Source: Sepiola atlantica (lineage: Eukaryota; Mollusca; Cephalopoda; Sepiida; Sepiolidae). Taken from it: DNA of 64,000 nucleotides. The position numbers were made by a program, and so were the translations under genes. This document shows positions 21,136 to 32,609 of the stretch, piece after piece. Each line of letters begins with the position of its first letter. Positions within the stretch are counted from its first letter, which is position 1. The DNA lies in assembly GCA_963556195.1 (NCBI GenBank), contig OY744537.1:23924441-23988440 (forward strand). Reading direction: 5' to 3'. The notes beneath the pieces are model-generated. The model saw only the letters and a program-made list of their open reading frames with translations, was not told the origin of the DNA and did not search any database.

Positions 21136-21590
21136 AATACTTGTCTTTAATTGGTTGCCTATATCGGACTTGAACCAATCGGAAACAGTCACTTCCTGAA
21201 GCCGGACACCTGTTTGCATTATCTATATAAGCGAGTGCACATGTGCTGTCCTACCTCAAATTGCTACAGGAACCTATGTCATCCACACCACCGTGTTACT
21301 AACTGCCACACATATTCTTGGTGTGCAAACGAACACTGACAGCCTCTTGCTACCACCATCTAGGCAAAACAACATAAGTCACAGTCATGGACTTACTTCT
21401 AAATATGGCGACAGCTTGTCAATCTCACAACTCAAGTCCACGTACAGACATAACTCTTTCTTAACCCTTTTCTCCTTGATTATTTACTTTTGTTTGTTCA
21501 GCAAGACGTGAATAAGGTTGATATATTATGTATGGATAAACTTTGTTATTAGTTTTGATAAATATCTTTTCCACTACAGGAGGAGGCACA
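21136..21590 (+). other. Unassigned sequence with a TATATAAG box
   Basis: Less AT-rich than most of the window. CTATATAAGCGAGTGCAC at about 21222 resembles a TATA box. The sequence that follows has no clear ORF. It could be a solo LTR or an old repeat; I cannot find LTR ends (TG...CA with duplications). Confidence 0.3.
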
Positions 21591-21602
21591 CAACTTAAAT
21601 AA

Positions 21603-21685
21603 TGAGAGAAGAGTGAGAGAGGAGAAGAGTGAGAGAGGAGAAGAGTGAGAGAGGAGAAGAGTGAGAGAGGAGAAGAGTGAGAGAG
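21603..21685. repeat. 16-bp minisatellite GAGAAGAGTGAGAGAG, about 5 units
   Basis: Exact head-to-tail copies; the minus-strand Ser/Leu-rich frames here derive from it. Confidence 0.95.
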
Positions 21686-21689
21686 CAAA

Positions 21690-22005
21690 CGAATGATTAT
21701 TCTCAAGAAAGAAATATATATACTTACTTGAAAATGAATTATCTAAAAAAATAAGCTTTATTTTTTCAAAAGTTGCCAAAAGCTATCAAATCATCCTTTA
21801 TGACATCATCATATTTGTCGGAAAGATAGAGTCTTTATGACATCACAGGAGAGTTCCATAAATATTTGTGTATCTTGTTTGTTTGAAAGCAGCAGAGTTT
21901 CCAAATATTTATGAAAACATTTAAGAATTTCCAAATATTTAATAATATATATAAAAACTACTGACTAAACGGGTCACTGGTGGCCTCGATTATTTGTACA
22001 CTGAA
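21690..22005. repeat. Dispersed repeat A, copy 2
   Basis: It has TTGCCAAAAGC, CCTTTATGACATCATCATAT, TTTCCAAATATTTATGAAAA and ACGGGTCACTGGTGGCCT blocks in the same order as 160-620. Confidence 0.55.
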
Positions 22006-22123
22006 TGTATTAAATAGAAGGAGAGGCGAATAAGATGAGAAATGGTGAGAGGTGGGGACTAAGAGAGGAACATGTATCTATATCAATATACTACTATAAC
22101 TGGGTACTTCTTCAGATTAAGAC

Positions 22124-22173
22124 CCGAGCTAACTTTGACCCCAACCCTAACGACGGGGTCAAAGTTAGCTCGG
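22124..22173. repeat. Hairpin with 19-bp perfect arms
   Basis: CCGAGCTAACTTTGACCCC at 22124-22142 is complementary to 22155-22173, with a 12-nt loop. Weaker pairing extends outward. Origin unknown. Confidence 0.85.
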
Positions 22174-22249
22174 ATACTAATCTGGAAAAGCAGCCTAAAA
22201 CTGATAACTTGCTTGCTTGTCACCATGCACACTTCATGTGAAGCGATGA

Positions 22250-22630
22250 GAGAAATGGAATGATGTAAATAATTAAAATAGAGAAAGAGGTTGGAAAAAG
22301 TTAGCCTGATGAGTTCTCAAGGAGTGAACCAGAAAGATTTCTGTATAGCTGGTGTGAATAAGTATATTTTCATATTACTACTACTAATATGCTGTACTGA
22401 GCACTGAAGTAAATACCGAAACAATTATATGTACATAATATATTATTTGATAATAAGTATATAAGATAAAACAGTAATGGTGGCTGAAAACTTGTGGCTT
22501 CACTATGAGATTGTCTTTGCAATATCTGTGGGGAAAAATGCTTGAAAGTACAATAAATTGTCTCCTCCTCTTTCCACCCCGCAACGCAACAGACAATACC
22601 GTCACCACGGAATCAAAAAGAGGGGAGTTA
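22250..22630. other. No gene recognised
   Basis: AT-rich. The minus-strand 92-codon frame at 22384-22662 begins inside the adjacent SINE, and its first residues recur at the same place in the 57.9-kb SINE copy; not a gene. Confidence 0.5.
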
Positions 22631-22631
22631 G

Positions 22632-23012
22632 AGTAATTTACTCCTCTCCAGGAGTTAGGCACAAGGCCAGTTTTTATCCTACGCCCACAAGTAAGATGTG
22701 ACCCAAGCTCAGGTCGGAAAGTGGGGGTTGAAAAGCCAGCGCCCGAGAGGTGAGCACTCTGACCATCAAAAATTGCCTGGGCAGCCCCGTTGGCATTCCC
22801 CGGTAGGGGCGCCTCAAGCAGTAAGCAATTAACTTACTCCTCCCCAAAGAGGGGAGGCGAAGCCTGGGAGGGTGGACATCCTAGCACTGCACAGGACAAT
22901 CCCATAGACCGGCGTAAATCAAGCCCCGAAGGCCAAGACAATACCAGTCTATAGGGTGCAGTATCCATCGGAACAGATACTACACTTTGATCTCGACCAA
23001 AAGGCCGAGCAT
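22632..23012 (-). repeat. U2-headed SINE, copy 2 (best U2 match)
   Basis: On the minus strand the element starts GCTCGGCCTTTTGG, continues TCGAGATCAA and then AGTGTAGTATCTGTTC. U2 snRNA reads TCTCGGCCTTTTGG, CTAAGATCAA, GTGTAGTATCTGTTC at nucleotides about 7-45, so the match covers the 5' domain including the branch-site recognition region. The body and the tail GGAGAGGAGTAAATTAC match copy 4 at 57887. I see no clear target duplication. A 104-residue minus frame inside it is incidental. Confidence 0.85.
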
Positions 23013-23014
23013 CA

Positions 23015-23910
23015 ATCCTTGATGTGTGAGGCACCACATAACAAAATAGAGTTGATGGAGAGAGATTGGGCCTTTTTTTTTTTTGTTTTACATTAAACTT
23101 GACCTTTTCTAAGTTCGGAGGGGAGGGGGGAGGATAACATAATATCATGGATGTGCACTTGAATGGTAACTATTCCTGTTATGTTTCCTACACTTATTCC
23201 CTACCACTTACAGACAAATGAAAAAAAAAAAAAAAATGGTAGTGCAAAAACGTTAAATAACTAGTGTACTTCCTCTGTAAAAAAAAAATGCTTTGCCAGT
23301 GTTGACACTAATATTCATCTAAAATCATAGAATTACGCCAGTCATTTAATTTTTCATATAAAAATTATTAATATCATTTCTGAAAAAAAACAAAAAAACA
23401 AAAAAAAAACCAACTTAGTGTTGACTTATTATTTAGAGTGGAGGATTTCTTTCCAAATTCATTTCAGATGGTGGGGATTGTCGGACTTGCTATTTGCTTT
23501 CCAATGTAAGTCTTTCTAATGATTTTATTTCTAATTCCAATAGGAAAAGACTGAACTATTGCGAGTTGAAGAAAAAAAAAAAAGAAGTTATTTCTGATGA
23601 TCCAAAGACTAGGGGCGACTAGAGATTAAAAAGAATGACGCTGGATGTTAAAAAAGCTCAAAGATGTTAGCGGAAGTGAAAGAGAATGGCTCATATAAAG
23701 TAATAAGAAAGAACATGTCACAAACTGGAAAGTTAAAAAAAATAATAAAATGAACAAAGAAAGAAAAAAACTCAAATCGGTATAGAAAGCAGAAAAGAAA
23801 AAAAAAGAAAGAAAACGTTATGGAAATAGATTTGTGTTCTCCCTCCTCCGAGAGACTGATACATACTTACAAATGAATACACATTGCTCTTTATTATACA
23901 GTGGAGGATG
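23015..23910. other. No gene; family M fragment near 23425-23465
   Basis: A-runs dominate. TTATTTAGAGTGGAGGATTT near 23430 matches the family M inner block. Confidence 0.5.
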
Positions 23911-23914
23911 GTTT

Positions 23915-24270
23915 GCTTTGCTTTGTCTGTTTTATAGCATATCAACCCTTGTTAGATTATTTATACCATTAATAATCACTTGGACATCTCTTATTAAATT
24001 TTTTTTTATTTTTAATTATGGTGGACTATTTTAAAGTATTGAATAATAAAAGGCGATTTTAAGTTATTCAATATTGAATGAAGTAAGATACCTATTACAT
24101 ACTATCAGTTGAATACAAATATATTTTACTTAAGTAAATGGGAAGTTGATGGGAAATTGCCGGTTCATACCTTTCCCAACAGTATTAGTGCATAAATGAC
24201 CATAATTAGATATGAGAGAATTTAAACTCGGCATAGTTGATCTCATAGTCTGCAATGATATCCATTATAT
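23915..24270 (+). repeat. SINE P head joined to a SINE Q-like end
   Basis: TTTTATAGCATATCAACCC at about 23930 is the SINE P block. At 24160-24260, TTCATACCTTTCCCAACAGT and TTTAAACTCGGCATAGTTGA resemble the tRNA-like end of the SINE at 8500-8615. It is degraded. Confidence 0.5.
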
Positions 24271-24374
24271 TCAATTACAAACCCACTTTAAAAAAAAAGC
24301 ATATTAGTGATATCAACCAATAATCCAGAGAACAAGCAGCCATAACCGGTAGACTTCAAAAGATGAAAAAAAAA

Positions 24375-24383
24375 AAAGGGGTG

Positions 24384-24415
<32 letters not shown>
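24375..24415. repeat. Poly(A) tract
   Basis: A run of about 40 A interrupted by GGGGTG. Confidence 0.9.
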
Positions 24416-24418
<3 letters not shown>

Positions 24419-24419
24419 A

Positions 24420-25700
24420 AAATATCAATCAATAACCTCCTCCCAAAAGAATTGCTCGCTCAACAAGATATTCTGTCTTATGTCAGTCAGTTAAAGAGAT
24501 TCCAGCATAAAGAATAATAAAACAATCTATCACAATAACTCTCTAATATAATATGTGTCGTGTTTGGTTTCAATATCTATATGCATAATGGAGGTAATCT
24601 ACTCTATACAATTATCTTGGCTGAATTTTTAAAGTTGGACTTATATAGCATTTAAGCTGACAACTCAAATTTTAAAACTGACTAGCCAATTTTAATTTGT
24701 TATTGTTGTACCATGCTATTTTCAAGAGACTAGCGTACTTTGCTACAATTTATTTTTAAAAAATACTTAAGCTAGTCTGGTAGTTTAATAATATGTAAGC
24801 ATTCTTTAATGACAATCACGTACACACACACATTATATATATATATATATATTCTAGCACATTTACCAATGCTTTAGTAGGTAAATGTATAGACAAAAAA
24901 GAAGATGCTATAGTAATGCTAGATCTTTCTTCAAATAACTTCATGAAAAGAAACCTTAAAACCTATTGAATGTTTTTCATATCACTGTTTTGAAGAATAA
25001 GGAAATCAATCAAAAATATGTGTGTGCAAGAGTTGAGCCAATCCCGTCTACTTCCGAACTATCCAACTGGTGAGAGAGGGTACAGTCCTGCTCGCCCCTT
25101 CCTCTCCCTAGAAACGGTGGTTTCAGCAGGATTCTTGGGTCCTTATTAGTTTTATTTTTGTCACCTTATTTAAAATATTGAGAGAGAGAGAAAATGATAT
25201 AGAGTCACTTTTAACAGTAACAAAATATACATTTTTAAAGTTACTATGCCTGTGCACTAATCTGGCTCAAAATTCTGTTAAACTTACACTTTTTTGAAAA
25301 TAGCTGTGATGTTGAATTTGAAAACTTGTATTTCTCAAATATAATTCATTGAAACAATACTGAAAATTTTATTTAAATCGGATTTTATTTTTATTTTTGA
25401 TAGTCAAAGAATAATAATGTGCTGTTTTGTTTACAAACTCACGTCTTCTACCAGGGACCAAGGATGAAAGTTGTTCTTGTATTAGAAGTTTTAACTGATA
25501 AAAAGAAATATTTAAAACATCAATATAGTTTATTATCATTACTAATACTAGTTGTCGGGAATGAAAGGTGTCCTTGTATATTAGGAGACGAAAGTAAAAC
25601 ATGTAGTATATCACAATTTGCTATTTTAAATATTTAAAAGTTCAAAAGTCAAACAAAATTTCTTTACTTCATTATTCATAACACTCAAACACTCCATTAT
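24420..25700. other. No gene recognised
   Basis: AT-rich. Two similar pieces near 25440-25480 and 25550-25600 (ACCAGGGACCAAGGATGAAA and GTCGGGAATGAAAGGTGTCC) look like decayed heads of repeat D. A TA tract is at 24834-24852. Confidence 0.45.
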
Positions 25701-25739
25701 TCTTAGAAGATTTTATCACAAATTCCCCAACAGCTAGTC

Positions 25740-25980
25740 TGACTGAATAATAATTAGAATCATTGGATTCCTTATAATATCTTACCCTAAAAAAAGTTGT
25801 GTTTAATCTTGTTACAGAGCTTAGTTATAAATAAAATTATGTAAAATATTGTTTTTGTAGTTTATGGATGTAGGACATAGCAGACCCCACAAATACAAAT
25901 ACAAAATTAATCCCACCATCGGATTTCTTGTAAAATTTGACTCAATAAAAGTTGTTTGATCTTGGTATAGGATTTTCTTT
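25740..25980. repeat. Dispersed repeat E, two pieces
   Basis: Both 25740-25830 and 25885-25980 contain a CATTGGATTCC / CATCGGATTTC block and an AAAGTTGT...GATCTTG block matching 5740-5895. Confidence 0.5.
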
Positions 25981-25997
25981 TCAATTTCATAGATATA

Positions 25998-25998
<1 letters not shown>

Positions 25999-26044
<46 letters not shown>
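25999..26044. repeat. TA/CA microsatellite
   Basis: (TA)n passing into (CA)n. Confidence 0.95.
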
Positions 26045-26045
<1 letters not shown>

Positions 26046-26715
26046 AGCAGGAAAACCACGGTGATGCCTGGGAATGAATGAGGACCCTTATGCATTCCTG
26101 AACCCATTATTTTCTAGTCATTTTATCTCACCAATGTCATATTTAAATTTCTTTTGTGAGAAATGTTTGTGAACATACAAACATTTGCTTCTGAAGTATT
26201 TCACAACTATAATGGGCATCATTGACCCCCCCCCCCCCAACCCCCATTAGTTTTCCTCATCTAAACCCTTAAGACTACTGTGGTTTGTGGTGTCATAAAG
26301 ATTACAGGACTAGACACTTGTTGAAAGCTCCTACTGAGTAGCTAAGCTCTTAGCTAACTGTCCTGATTTAATAGACGTGTTGTACCTACTGATTACAACT
26401 TTTCCCATGCCTTAGATGTGCAAGCAGATATACACCAACAATGCAGAAGAGATTAAACATTCCTCTCCACAATTTGTCAACTTTTTGTGCTTGTCTTACC
26501 TGAAAATCCTTTCTATTTATAAAGATGGTAAATTTTGTCTTTCTTGTAAAATGCAAGCTATGCTTTAACAGTCAAAGCGCATAACTAGCAACTCATTCCT
26601 TCAGCAACTACTACAACTGCTATTAAACTCATTATCATTCTTTCAACTGACCAAACCACAAATATACTCTTCCGAAACAAACTATTTCACCCAAATTTGC
26701 TTTTTACAGATTTTA
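26045..26715. other. No gene recognised
   Basis: A C-run at 26227-26238; otherwise unremarkable. Confidence 0.5.

Positions 26716-26718
<3 letters not shown>

Positions 26719-26758
<40 letters not shown>
26719..26758. repeat. (TA)n microsatellite
   Basis: About 20 uninterrupted TA units. Confidence 0.95.
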
Positions 26759-26760
<2 letters not shown>

Positions 26761-26869
26761 CATTAGATGAAAAATAAAATTACATTAAGAATAACTTGCT
26801 AACAATTATTCTGAAAGTAGCATTACAAATTCAACGATATTTCTGAGACAAAGTATTATTATTTACAGG

Positions 26870-27060
26870 TTTTGGACTCATCTTGGTTGATTTTATGTTC
26901 ACAATGTGTGGGCCGTTGCGAATTATAGAAAGGGTTCAGTTGAAAACTCTTGAGAGATTACCAACTATTACAAATGGCACCTGAAGAAGGCTGGAGAGTA
27001 AATCGGCTGAAATATTATGAACATAACGATACCGCGGCAGAAGAAAGAAAAATCATGAAA
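26870..27060 (+). repeat. Family HH SINE 3' part with hammerhead-like motif
   Basis: GAAAGGGTTCAGTTGAAAAC and GAGAGATTACC lead into CTGAAGA at 26981-26987. A stem of GGCTG with CGGCT (two G-U pairs) follows, then GAAAT. The core C after GAAA has mutated to T. The left part carries an inverted fragment of the same family (CTCATCTTGGTTGA). Confidence 0.6.
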
Positions 27061-27557
27061 GAAAACTATTTTTAATTTAAACTGATAATTTAAAAAATAA
27101 AGAAAATGAAATACAATATTTGATGGTGTATAAGACAAAATCAGATTATTTGCATGCATAATATTTTCTTTTTTTTTCTTTTTAGATTAACTTCAAATAT
27201 AATCACATTTTAACCAAAAAGTATAGCTTTCAATTATTATAAATGTGATTAAAAATTTTTAATCCATCAAATAAATTGTTTAAAAAAAAAAACTGCATTT
27301 TGGCATACCAATGAAATTATAGGTCGTATTTGAAGTTAATATGCAGTATTAAAAATAAAAACATGTATACACTTGAAACACATAAACTGTTTTTTTTTTA
27401 AATAATAATAAAAGAAAATTTTTCGTCCAAAATTAATTCTGCCCCCTTCCTCCATAAAATTTATTACATTAACATGATTATTAAAATGCTTACAAAGACA
27501 TGTTTTGGGTCTAGCTAATGAAATATTTGAACGAATTTCATCTGTATAGTCTTATTA

Positions 27558-27596
<39 letters not shown>

Positions 27597-27599
27597 TAG

Positions 27600-27830
27600 G
27601 TATGTATATATGTTTATATATTTGTATGTACAGGATTCACTCCTAAACTATTTAACCAATCATTATGAATTTTGGAACACAGTTACTAGGTGTAAGGGGT
27701 CGAAATGTAGGCTATATTTAGTTTAATTTAGTTTTATGTAAAGAGGATAAAGAGGGGGTGGAAAACTTTTGAAAATTCAGATACCTCCGATTTTTGTGAT
27801 ATTTAAACGAATTAGACACTAATAAATATC
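27600..27830 (+). repeat. Dispersed repeat F, partial copy
   Basis: This is the reverse complement of parts of 46100-46345 and 57290-57530, sharing ATTCACTCCTAAACTA, ATGAATTTTGGAACACAG and TTCAGATACCTCCGATTTTT. It begins right after a TA microsatellite (27558-27592). Confidence 0.7.
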
Positions 27831-27834
27831 CACC

Positions 27835-28300
27835 AACCTCACATTTAAAAATTCAAAAAAAAGTATATAATTATAAATCAAGGGAGACGCGAGAGCGCTC
27901 TATCCCTTAATAGACTTCAAAAACGGCCTATGCTAGAAATCTCATTTCTTTGATCAAGAATCATATCTCAAAAACCAATAAACCAAATTAGTTAAAACTT
28001 TGCACAAATTTTTTTTTTTTGATAGGTTCTATTAGTGTGTAGAATTTCAGAATCATTAGTTAAGGCAACTCAGAGATCCAGAAAGGTCAGGCATGATTTG
28101 GTGTTATCCGTGTGTACGTACGTATGTGCCACCCTGTATCTCATCAACTATTTGATGGATTCAGCTGATTTTTGGCAGAGATAGAGGTTCTAGTTGATGG
28201 CATTTTAATTTCAGTTTACCATATACCTTAGTTTTCCAGAAAATTCCAAAAAACCTTAAAAATGACCATTGTATTGAGGCATAGCCTTTACAAAAGTAGT
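27835..28300. other. No gene recognised
   Basis: Moderately AT-rich. GGTGTTATCCGTGTGTACG followed by CCACCCTGTATCTCATCAAC may be old repeat sequence. Confidence 0.4.
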
Positions 28301-28303
28301 GAC

Positions 28304-28698
28304 ATTCCATGATAAATGCCAGTATACTGAAATCATATGCTCTTAATAGGGTTAAGATGAAAATTCATATACACTAAATGTACAAAAGCAAGGAAATTCC
28401 CAAATTTTTACACTTTTATTGTCATTAAGGGTATGCGAGAACAACAGGGCTATGTATTTTACTGGTAGGAATTTTTCTTCAGCGCACCTCACACATTTCA
28501 TCCACTCATGCATAGAGATTTATACTGTAGTGATGTGATAATGAAATGGTTTGGTTGATATGTAGTCATACCCTTAATAACAATAAAAGTGTAAAAATTT
28601 GGGAATTTTCTTGCTTTTGTACATTTAGTTTATATGAATTTTCATCTTAACCCTATTAAGGGCATATGATTTCAGTATACTGGCATTTATCATGGAAT
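28304..28698. mobile_element. MITE-like element with 132-bp inverted arms
   Basis: The left arm 28304-28435 starts ATTCCATGATAAATGCCAGT. The right arm 28567-28698 is its close complement, with only scattered differences. The 131-bp spacer is unique. A TA/CA microsatellite adjoins the right end and hides any target duplication. No ORF. Confidence 0.85.
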
Positions 28699-28890
28699 AT
28701 ATATATATACACACACACTTCTGTTCAAGGTTTGTGTGGGATTATAAGAGGTATACATCTTAGATGTTTCCAGTGACACAATTCATTTGGTAGAAAAAAA
28801 ATGAAAAATGAAAATACAACATAAAACGAAATACTATTGTGTAAAATACACAGTAACATTTCCCAAAAGATCATGAATTAAAACAGAAAT

Positions 28891-28999
28891 GAAAATTTAT
28901 TTTAGGGATATAATCTAGTATAATAGTCAAGTTGTTATGGACACTTCCTCTATAACAACTTGACTATTATACTAGATTATATCCCTAAAATAAATTTTC
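28891..28999. repeat. Perfect hairpin, 48-bp arms and 13-nt loop
   Basis: Arms 28891-28938 and 28952-28999 are exactly complementary; the loop is GGACACTTCCTCT. A transcript of either strand would form a long perfect duplex. It could be a very recent snap-back insertion, an assembly fold-back, or a MITE-derived small-RNA precursor. Confidence 0.9.
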
Positions 29000-29224
29000 T
29001 TTAAAACGTTTTACTGTAAATTACCGTTGGTCTCTTAAATTAGTAAGAGAACTAATCAGCAACAAAATCATGAAAAATATCCGGCCATGTTTTTTTTTAA
29101 TGATCACAATCAGTCTGGTACTTAGAAAATTAGTGATACTCACAAAAAAAAAAAAAATCTCTACAAGCATTTATTTATTGATTTTTATAAAAATTTTATA
29201 AAATCAATTGAAAAAGGTTTCTAT

Positions 29225-29830
29225 TCAGTCTTGAGAAACAATAGATACCCCCTGTAAGTCTGTCTACATGAGGTTTGGTTTGATTGTTTTGTTTTACGGC
29301 ATATCAACCCTTTTCGGGTTATTTAATGCCGAATCAGGTCATTTTGGTGAGAGTTTTTATGCTTCAAGTTCTTTATATGTTCAAGTATTTATTCATGGTG
29401 TTTGGTTGAGTGAATGGTGGAAGGGAAGGAGAGGGGAAAGTGGAGGGAATTTTTTTTTTCTCTTTGCAAAACTTAATCATGTTCTGTACCCCCTACAGAA
29501 CATTATTTGAGTTTTGCAAAGAGAAAAAAAACAAAACAATAAAACATGAATGTTTGGTGCATTTTGGGTCAAGAAGCCGATATCTTCGGACAGCCTGATC
29601 TGATAGCACCAGGCTGCTTGCGTGGGGGAGTCAATTGTGGAGCAAGGGTTGCACCACTCACAACCACACCAAATCGGCACTGCTCGATTCCAGTGGCAAG
29701 GAGAAATTCAGGATGACTGAAAACAATGCCACGATAAGCAGAGAGCTTTCCCAAATACAGCACCTGGTATTCCGAAATGGTCACTCATTTTAGTACTGAC
29801 TAAGCTCAACCTCACTTAACTTTGGTTTGG
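29225..29830 (+). repeat. SINE Q copy with a SINE P nested inside
   Basis: GAGAAACAATAGATACCCCC at about 29234 is the SINE Q start, and CAGTGGCAAGGAGAAATTCA at about 29690 its continuation. Between them, from about 29270, lies a well-preserved SINE P (TTTTACGGCATATCAACCC, TTTTCGGGTTATTTAATGCC, TATTTATTCATGGTG, GACAGCCTGATCTGATAGCA). This gives the order of insertion: Q first, then P. The open frames of 62-80 residues are incidental. Confidence 0.65.
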
Positions 29831-29858
29831 TGATCAGCCAGAAACTAGTTTTCCAACA

Positions 29859-29860
<2 letters not shown>

Positions 29861-29898
<38 letters not shown>
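29861..29898. repeat. (TA)n microsatellite
   Basis: Uninterrupted. Confidence 0.95.
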
Positions 29899-29899
<1 letters not shown>

Positions 29900-29900
<1 letters not shown>

Positions 29901-30685
29901 ACTGCTACTTTACTAACTCAAACATGCCTTTTATTCTATCATGTGATCTAGCTTAACCAATAAGAACGTCTGGTAATTCTCAGACTTCTTTATGTAACAC
30001 AAGATTAAAACTCATTAAGACCTTCTGTAAATAAAACACAAATCTGATTTTCATCAATAAATCTTTGCAGGATATATATTTGAAGTTATTTGAATTTAAC
30101 AAAGACAGACATGTACACTTAGAAAAAATTAATTTTGAGATACATTTCGATTAGAACTAAAATGTCTGAACTAAAAAGATTTTTAAAAAATTATTTTTTT
30201 TAAAGGGATAAAAAAAAGCATTAATAAGTATGGCTGAAATTGAATTGTAAGTTAAGATTATTTTTAAATAAAATCCAAATGAAATTTATGAATAAATAAA
30301 AAGGGAAAGAACAAAGTTTAAACAGAAAATGATTGAAAATGTGAGCTATATGAACATATATACTTATATCTATATTTACATCTGGTTACATATTATATAG
30401 AAAAATAATTAGCCAAAGTACATGCCAACTTGTTGCAAAGACAGGACATTTTAAACATTTTTTTTTTTAAGATTTCCTAAAATGCTACATACACACACAC
30501 ACTCACACACACACACACACCAAAAAAAAATTAAAAAATTAAAACATATTTCAATGAAGTTTGAAAACAGAAACAATGTATATGCAAATGAAAACATTTA
30601 AAAAGTATAAAAAATGTATGCATAAACAAAAAACTTTGAAAAAATAAGAACCAAAATATACCTATACCATCCATGCTGATATTGT
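29900..30685. other. No gene; CA repeat at 30487-30522
   Basis: AT-rich with A-runs; no coding sequence or known repeat recognised. Confidence 0.5.
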
Positions 30686-30689
30686 ATAA

Positions 30690-30950
30690 TAATAATAATA
30701 TCATCTATTAGTTGTACCTACCCGACATTCCCTGGGATGCAGTAATGTCATTTTAGTTCAATTTGCACATTTTAAAAGTTATACATAAAAAAGAAATAAA
30801 ATGTTAGCTTGTATAGTTGTTTTTTTTTTATTTTTAATTTTAATGAATATTAGATTAATATTAAATCTAAAAAAAGTAGTAATGTGTAAGTCATGTGAAT
30901 CATACACAGAAACATGCTAGGGGGTCACATCATGTTATTAATATAGAGAA
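30690..30950 (+). repeat. Dispersed repeat D
   Basis: TAGTTGTACCTACCCGACAT to TGTTATTAATATAGA, the same head and end as 7555-7890. Confidence 0.5.
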
Positions 30951-31264
30951 GAGATGAAAAAGAAATGCATATTTAAGGTAAATAATATGAGTTATTCCCC
31001 TTATATTATTTGAGTTATGTTTAGGCTTAGAAACAAAAACACCGTTTATGAATGCTGTATCACGTGATGGCTTTCCTGCAAAAAATATTCTGAGCAGGAA
31101 TGGCATTTTCAAGGAAATTAAATCGAATTACACTTTTTTCTTCTTAACAACATGGACAAACAATACAGAAAAGGAAACAACTATTCAGAATGAAATATTG
31201 ATATTTTAAGATGGTAACTATTTAGGTCTAAAGTCGAAAATCTGGCTAACTTAACTTTATATAT

Positions 31265-31595
31265 TAGATATATTAGACTAGTTGTAGCCACCTTGTGTTG
31301 CCTCGTAGCGTATACTGTCACTTTTATTAAGCTTTTTTTTGTAAACTATGTTATTTTTTTAACATCTTAAAACTTTTATTTGTTATATAGGCTTTTGAAA
31401 ATTAAATAAATAGCATTTAAAACTGTCAATCTTTTGATGATTTGCTAACCCAGAAATTCAACAGTTTAAATGCTTCCAAATTCTGAAGTGTCATGAGTTA
31501 ATTCATTTTTTTTCAATTATTAATAAAAGATTGATATGGTTGACTTGATTACAAAGAAATTTGTAATTAACTAATTCCCTTTGTTTTTGATGTAG
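31265..31595 (+). repeat. Dispersed repeat D
   Basis: GACTAGTTGTAGCCACCTTG head, then AAACTGTCAATCTTTTGATG, TTCCAAATTCTGAAGTGTCA and TTACAAAGAAATT blocks shared with 40200-40400 and 49260-49460. Confidence 0.55.
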
Positions 31596-31599
31596 AAAT

Positions 31600-32340
31600 T
31601 GTGTAGTAAGGCTTCATCGGCAAAGAAATCCTTTGAAATCCAAACACATTATGACACCACCTACTAGTAAAAAAAAAAATGATAATGGTCAGATAACTTT
31701 TATTGCCTATGTATTTGTGTAGAAATTGTTTCGTTTGACATAAATCTGTCTGAGTTGTCACTGACATTGTGAACGTTGATATTATCCCAGTGAATAATAA
31801 TGTTTTAGGTTTAATTTTTTAATTAAAGTAAATGATTAACATCTATGTTGAGAGAAGTACATGTGCGCTTTGTAAATGAAAATAAATCTTTGAATAAGTA
31901 TGTTCCCAGCGAATCTAGATGCCATTCTGAATTTTTCATTTGTAACAAACGGTGAATCTCTGTAAGTCTCTATTACTGAAAGAAGTATCAGGTAGGATAA
32001 AATATATAAACGATGAAGGTAATTGGAATGTCCATTTTTTTGGGTTAATAACACAGCGATAATTTTAAAATGTGGCTGAATAGTCAGAATCAAACATTAA
32101 TTTGGTTGAGTCATCACTATTTAGGTCTGACTTTGAAAAGCTGACAACTTTATGTTAGATGGCTTACATCAACATTGCTAAAATATTGATGCAGATACTA
32201 TTAGTTTGAAACCTTGGCAGTTTAGATGTAAATCATATATTATTATTATAATTACCCTATTTTAATAGTATTGAGCACTTTTGAATTCAACAGAATGACT
32301 ATATTCACCAGAAACAACTAAATTTGGTTGTCCGTTATTA
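31600..32340. other. No gene recognised
   Basis: AT-rich; minus-strand frames at 31567-31767 and 31836-32093 have no recognisable domain. Confidence 0.5.
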
Positions 32341-32344
32341 CATA

Positions 32345-32605
32345 GGCCCCCTTTCAGCCCTAAGAAACAATGGATATCCCCTGTAAGGGTGTCTGCACAG
32401 AGTCTATAGTGAAGTAATGGCTGTGCAGTCTCCAACCGAATCTATCTTGAACAGGTATTGCATAAATCCAGTGGCAAGGAAAAGTCCAGGAAACAATGCT
32501 GAGATAAGCAAGTGTTATTTCAGAGTTTTTTTTATCTTCTAGACTAGTTGCACAACCAAGGCTTGAATTCACACTTCATGCCTGTAACCACTATAACATG
32601 CCACT
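32345..32605. repeat. SINE Q copy
   Basis: AGAAACAATGGATATCCCCT, AATCCAGTGGCAAGGAAAAG, AACAATGCTGAGATAAGCAA and AGTTGCACAACCAAGGCTTG follow the same order as at 8250-8620. Confidence 0.65.
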
Positions 32606-32609
32606 TTCT

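Noticed and set aside
19969..21219. Open frames of 324-416 codons on both strands, Ser/Pro/Leu/Phe-rich or Arg/Glu/Lys/Gly-rich
   Set aside because: They are translations of the purine repeat; all frames are open because the repeat has no stop, and no non-repetitive coding sequence adjoins them.
21222..21240. Core promoter of a gene or LTR (TATATAAG)
   Set aside because: No downstream gene and no LTR ends or target duplications; a single TATA-like match in AT-rich DNA is weak.
22632..23012. Functional U2 snRNA gene or ordinary U2 retropseudogene
   Set aside because: Only the first 45 or so nucleotides match U2. The Sm site and 3' stem-loops are replaced by a shared SINE body present in several copies.
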